7,749 bases of DNA from Pseudomonadota bacterium (GTDB lineage Bacteria > Pseudomonadota > Alphaproteobacteria > Rhizobiales > Rhizobiaceae), in the NCBI GenBank assembly GCA_023387715.1, contig JAEWHQ010000264.1, forward strand, positions 1-7,749, written 5' to 3'. The notes below the pieces were generated by a model. That model ran no database searches. It saw nothing but the letters and a program-made list of their open reading frames with translations, and was not told where the DNA came from. Positions within the stretch are counted from its first letter, which is position 1. Every line of letters begins with the position of its first letter. The position numbers and the translations under genes are program-made. Positions 6,551 through 7,749 of the stretch are shown piece after piece.

Positions 6551-7749
6551 TTAGTTGGAAGCATTATAGGCAGTGATTGCTGCCATATTGACGATGTCGG
6601 TATCTTTCGCACCGAGGCTGACAATCTGGGCAGGCTTATCAAGGCCAACCAAGAGAGGGCCAATCACCGTTGCGCCGCCCAGTTCTTGCAGCATATCGGC
6701 TGCAATGGTCGCCGAGTGGTGATCCGGTGTGATCAGCACATTGGCAGGGCCGGAAAGGCGGATGAACGGATATTGCGCCATCAGCTTGCCGTTGAGCGCT
6801 ACTTCTGCGCTCATTTCGCCATCAAATTCGAAGTCCACATGGCGTTTTTCCAAAATGCGGACAGCTTCCTGAATGGTTGCAGAGCGCTCGCCGCCCATAT
6901 GGCCGAAGGTGGAATAAGCAGTAAGAGCCACGCGCGGGGTATAGCCCATGCGGCGTGCCATACCGGCTGCTTCCACAGCAATATCGGCCAGTTCTTCCGC
7001 AGATGGTGATTCATGCACGGCTGTGTCGGCGATAAAGACTGTGCGGTCGCGGCAGATAGCGATAGAAACACCAACCACGCGGTGACCTGGCTTGCTGTCG
7101 ATCACGCGGCGCACATCTTCAAGGCCGGTGGCGTAATTGCGAGTGATACCGGTGACCATGCCGTCTGCATCACCAAGGGCAACCATGCAGGCTGCAAAAT
7201 GGTTACGGTCATTGTTGATCAGGCGGTGGCAATCACGGAACAAGAAGCCCTGACGCTGCAACTTCTGATAAAGATAATCAGCATAAGCCGTATTGCGGCT
7301 GGAAAGACGCGCATTGATGATTTCAATATTCGGCTTACCCAGATCAACACCGGCAGCTTCTGCGGTCGCGCGGATACGGTCTTCACGGCCAACCAGAATG
7401 GCAGTGCCAAGCTCCTGATTAACGAATGAAACAGCGGCACGCATGACCTGTTCTTCTTCACCTTCGGCAAAGACAATACGTTTTGGCTTGCTGCGCACGC
7501 GCTCATAAATGCCACGCAATGTCGATGCAATCGGATCGCGACGCGCTGACAATTCGCGTGCATAGGCATCAAGATCGGTGATTGCGCGACCGGCAACACC
7601 GGTATCCATCGCAGCTTTGGCAACAGCCACTGAAACTGAAGCCAGCAAACGCGGATCAAACGGCACCGGAATGATATAATTGCGGCCAAAGCGCGGGCGG
7701 TTGCCCTGATAGGCGGCCACAACATCGTCCGGCACATCTTCACGGGCAA
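6551..7749 (-). CDS. maeB: NADP-dependent malic enzyme, C-terminal part (partial)
   Basis: The last 398 complete codons of a gene whose 5' part lies beyond the right edge. MaeB-type enzymes (about 760 residues) convert malate to pyruvate, CO2 and NADPH in the cytoplasm, feeding gluconeogenesis and NADPH supply. Visible here are the tail of the malic NAD(P)-binding domain (AREDVPDD, then PFDPRLLASVSVAVAKAAMD), a linker, and a phosphotransacetylase-like domain starting about fragment residue 90 (RIVFAEGEEEQVMRAA) and running to the end. In this family that C-terminal domain is regulatory (acetyl-CoA response), not a working Pta. A stand-alone Pta is unlikely because the upstream residues are malic-enzyme sequence. 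The frame is open to the edge, so the GTG at 7735 is internal and not a start. The TAA stop is followed by a strong terminator. Confidence 0.93.
   Translation of the reverse strand, partial: AREDVPDDVVAAYQGNRPRFGRNYIIPVPFDPRLLASVSVAVAKAAMDTGVAGRAITDLDAYARELSARRDPIASTLRGIYERVRSKPKRIVFAEGEEEQVMRAAVSFVNQELGTAILVGREDRIRATAEAAGVDLGKPNIEIINARLSSRNTAYADYLYQKLQRQGFLFRDCHRLINNDRNHFAACMVALGDADGMVTGITRNYATGLEDVRRVIDSKPGHRVVGVSIAICRDRTVFIADTAVHESPSAEELADIAVEAAGMARRMGYTPRVALTAYSTFGHMGGERSATIQEAVRILEKRHVDFEFDGEMSAEVALNGKLMAQYPFIRLSGPANVLITPDHHSATIAADMLQELGGATVIGPLLVGLDKPAQIVSLGAKDTDIVNMAAITAYNASN

Noticed and set aside
7219..7749. Open frame of 176 codons on the minus strand overlapping maeB
   Set aside because: It is in another frame of maeB sequence; the maeB frame itself gives a clear malic enzyme/Pta-like protein.
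1..7749. A new multi-gene system, mobile element, CRISPR array or RNA gene
   Set aside because: All coding space is accounted for by six well-known housekeeping genes in a familiar order; no transposase, integrase, repeat array, tRNA or rRNA signature was seen on either strand.

Overview
The window is ordinary chromosomal housekeeping DNA from an alphaproteobacterium. It most resembles a Rhizobiales member near Brucellaceae (Brucella/Ochrobactrum/Pseudochrobactrum type) with only moderate GC. This placement rests on remembered family sequences: the GlnD, MurJ and TrpS proteins look like their Brucella/rhizobial counterparts, and the order glnD-murJ-trpS-usp-nfuA is typical of that group. No database search was possible.

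All six genes lie on the minus strand. In transcription order, from the right edge to the left, they are: the 3' part of maeB (NADP-malic enzyme with a phosphotransacetylase-like C-terminal domain, cut by the window edge); a strong hairpin terminator; glnD (PII uridylyltransferase/uridylyl-removing nitrogen sensor, TTG start); murJ (lipid II flippase, 14 bp after glnD); a 181-bp gap rich in inverted repeats; trpS (tryptophanyl-tRNA synthetase); usp (universal stress protein); a roughly 200-bp intergenic control region; and the first 23 codons of nfuA (Fe-S scaffold, cut by the window edge).

glnD-murJ are probably co-transcribed, and trpS-usp may be. The genes do not form one pathway: they cover central carbon metabolism, nitrogen signalling, cell-wall precursor export, tRNA charging, stress response and Fe-S biogenesis. 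The long plus-strand open frames are antisense shadows of these genes.

I found no mobile element, CRISPR array, RNA gene, defence system or undescribed multi-gene system. The points most worth a second look are non-coding: a nested set of inverted repeats with mutually exclusive pairings between murJ and trpS, an Irr/ICE-box-like palindrome upstream of nfuA, and the direct maeB-glnD junction, where mutS would be expected in relatives.
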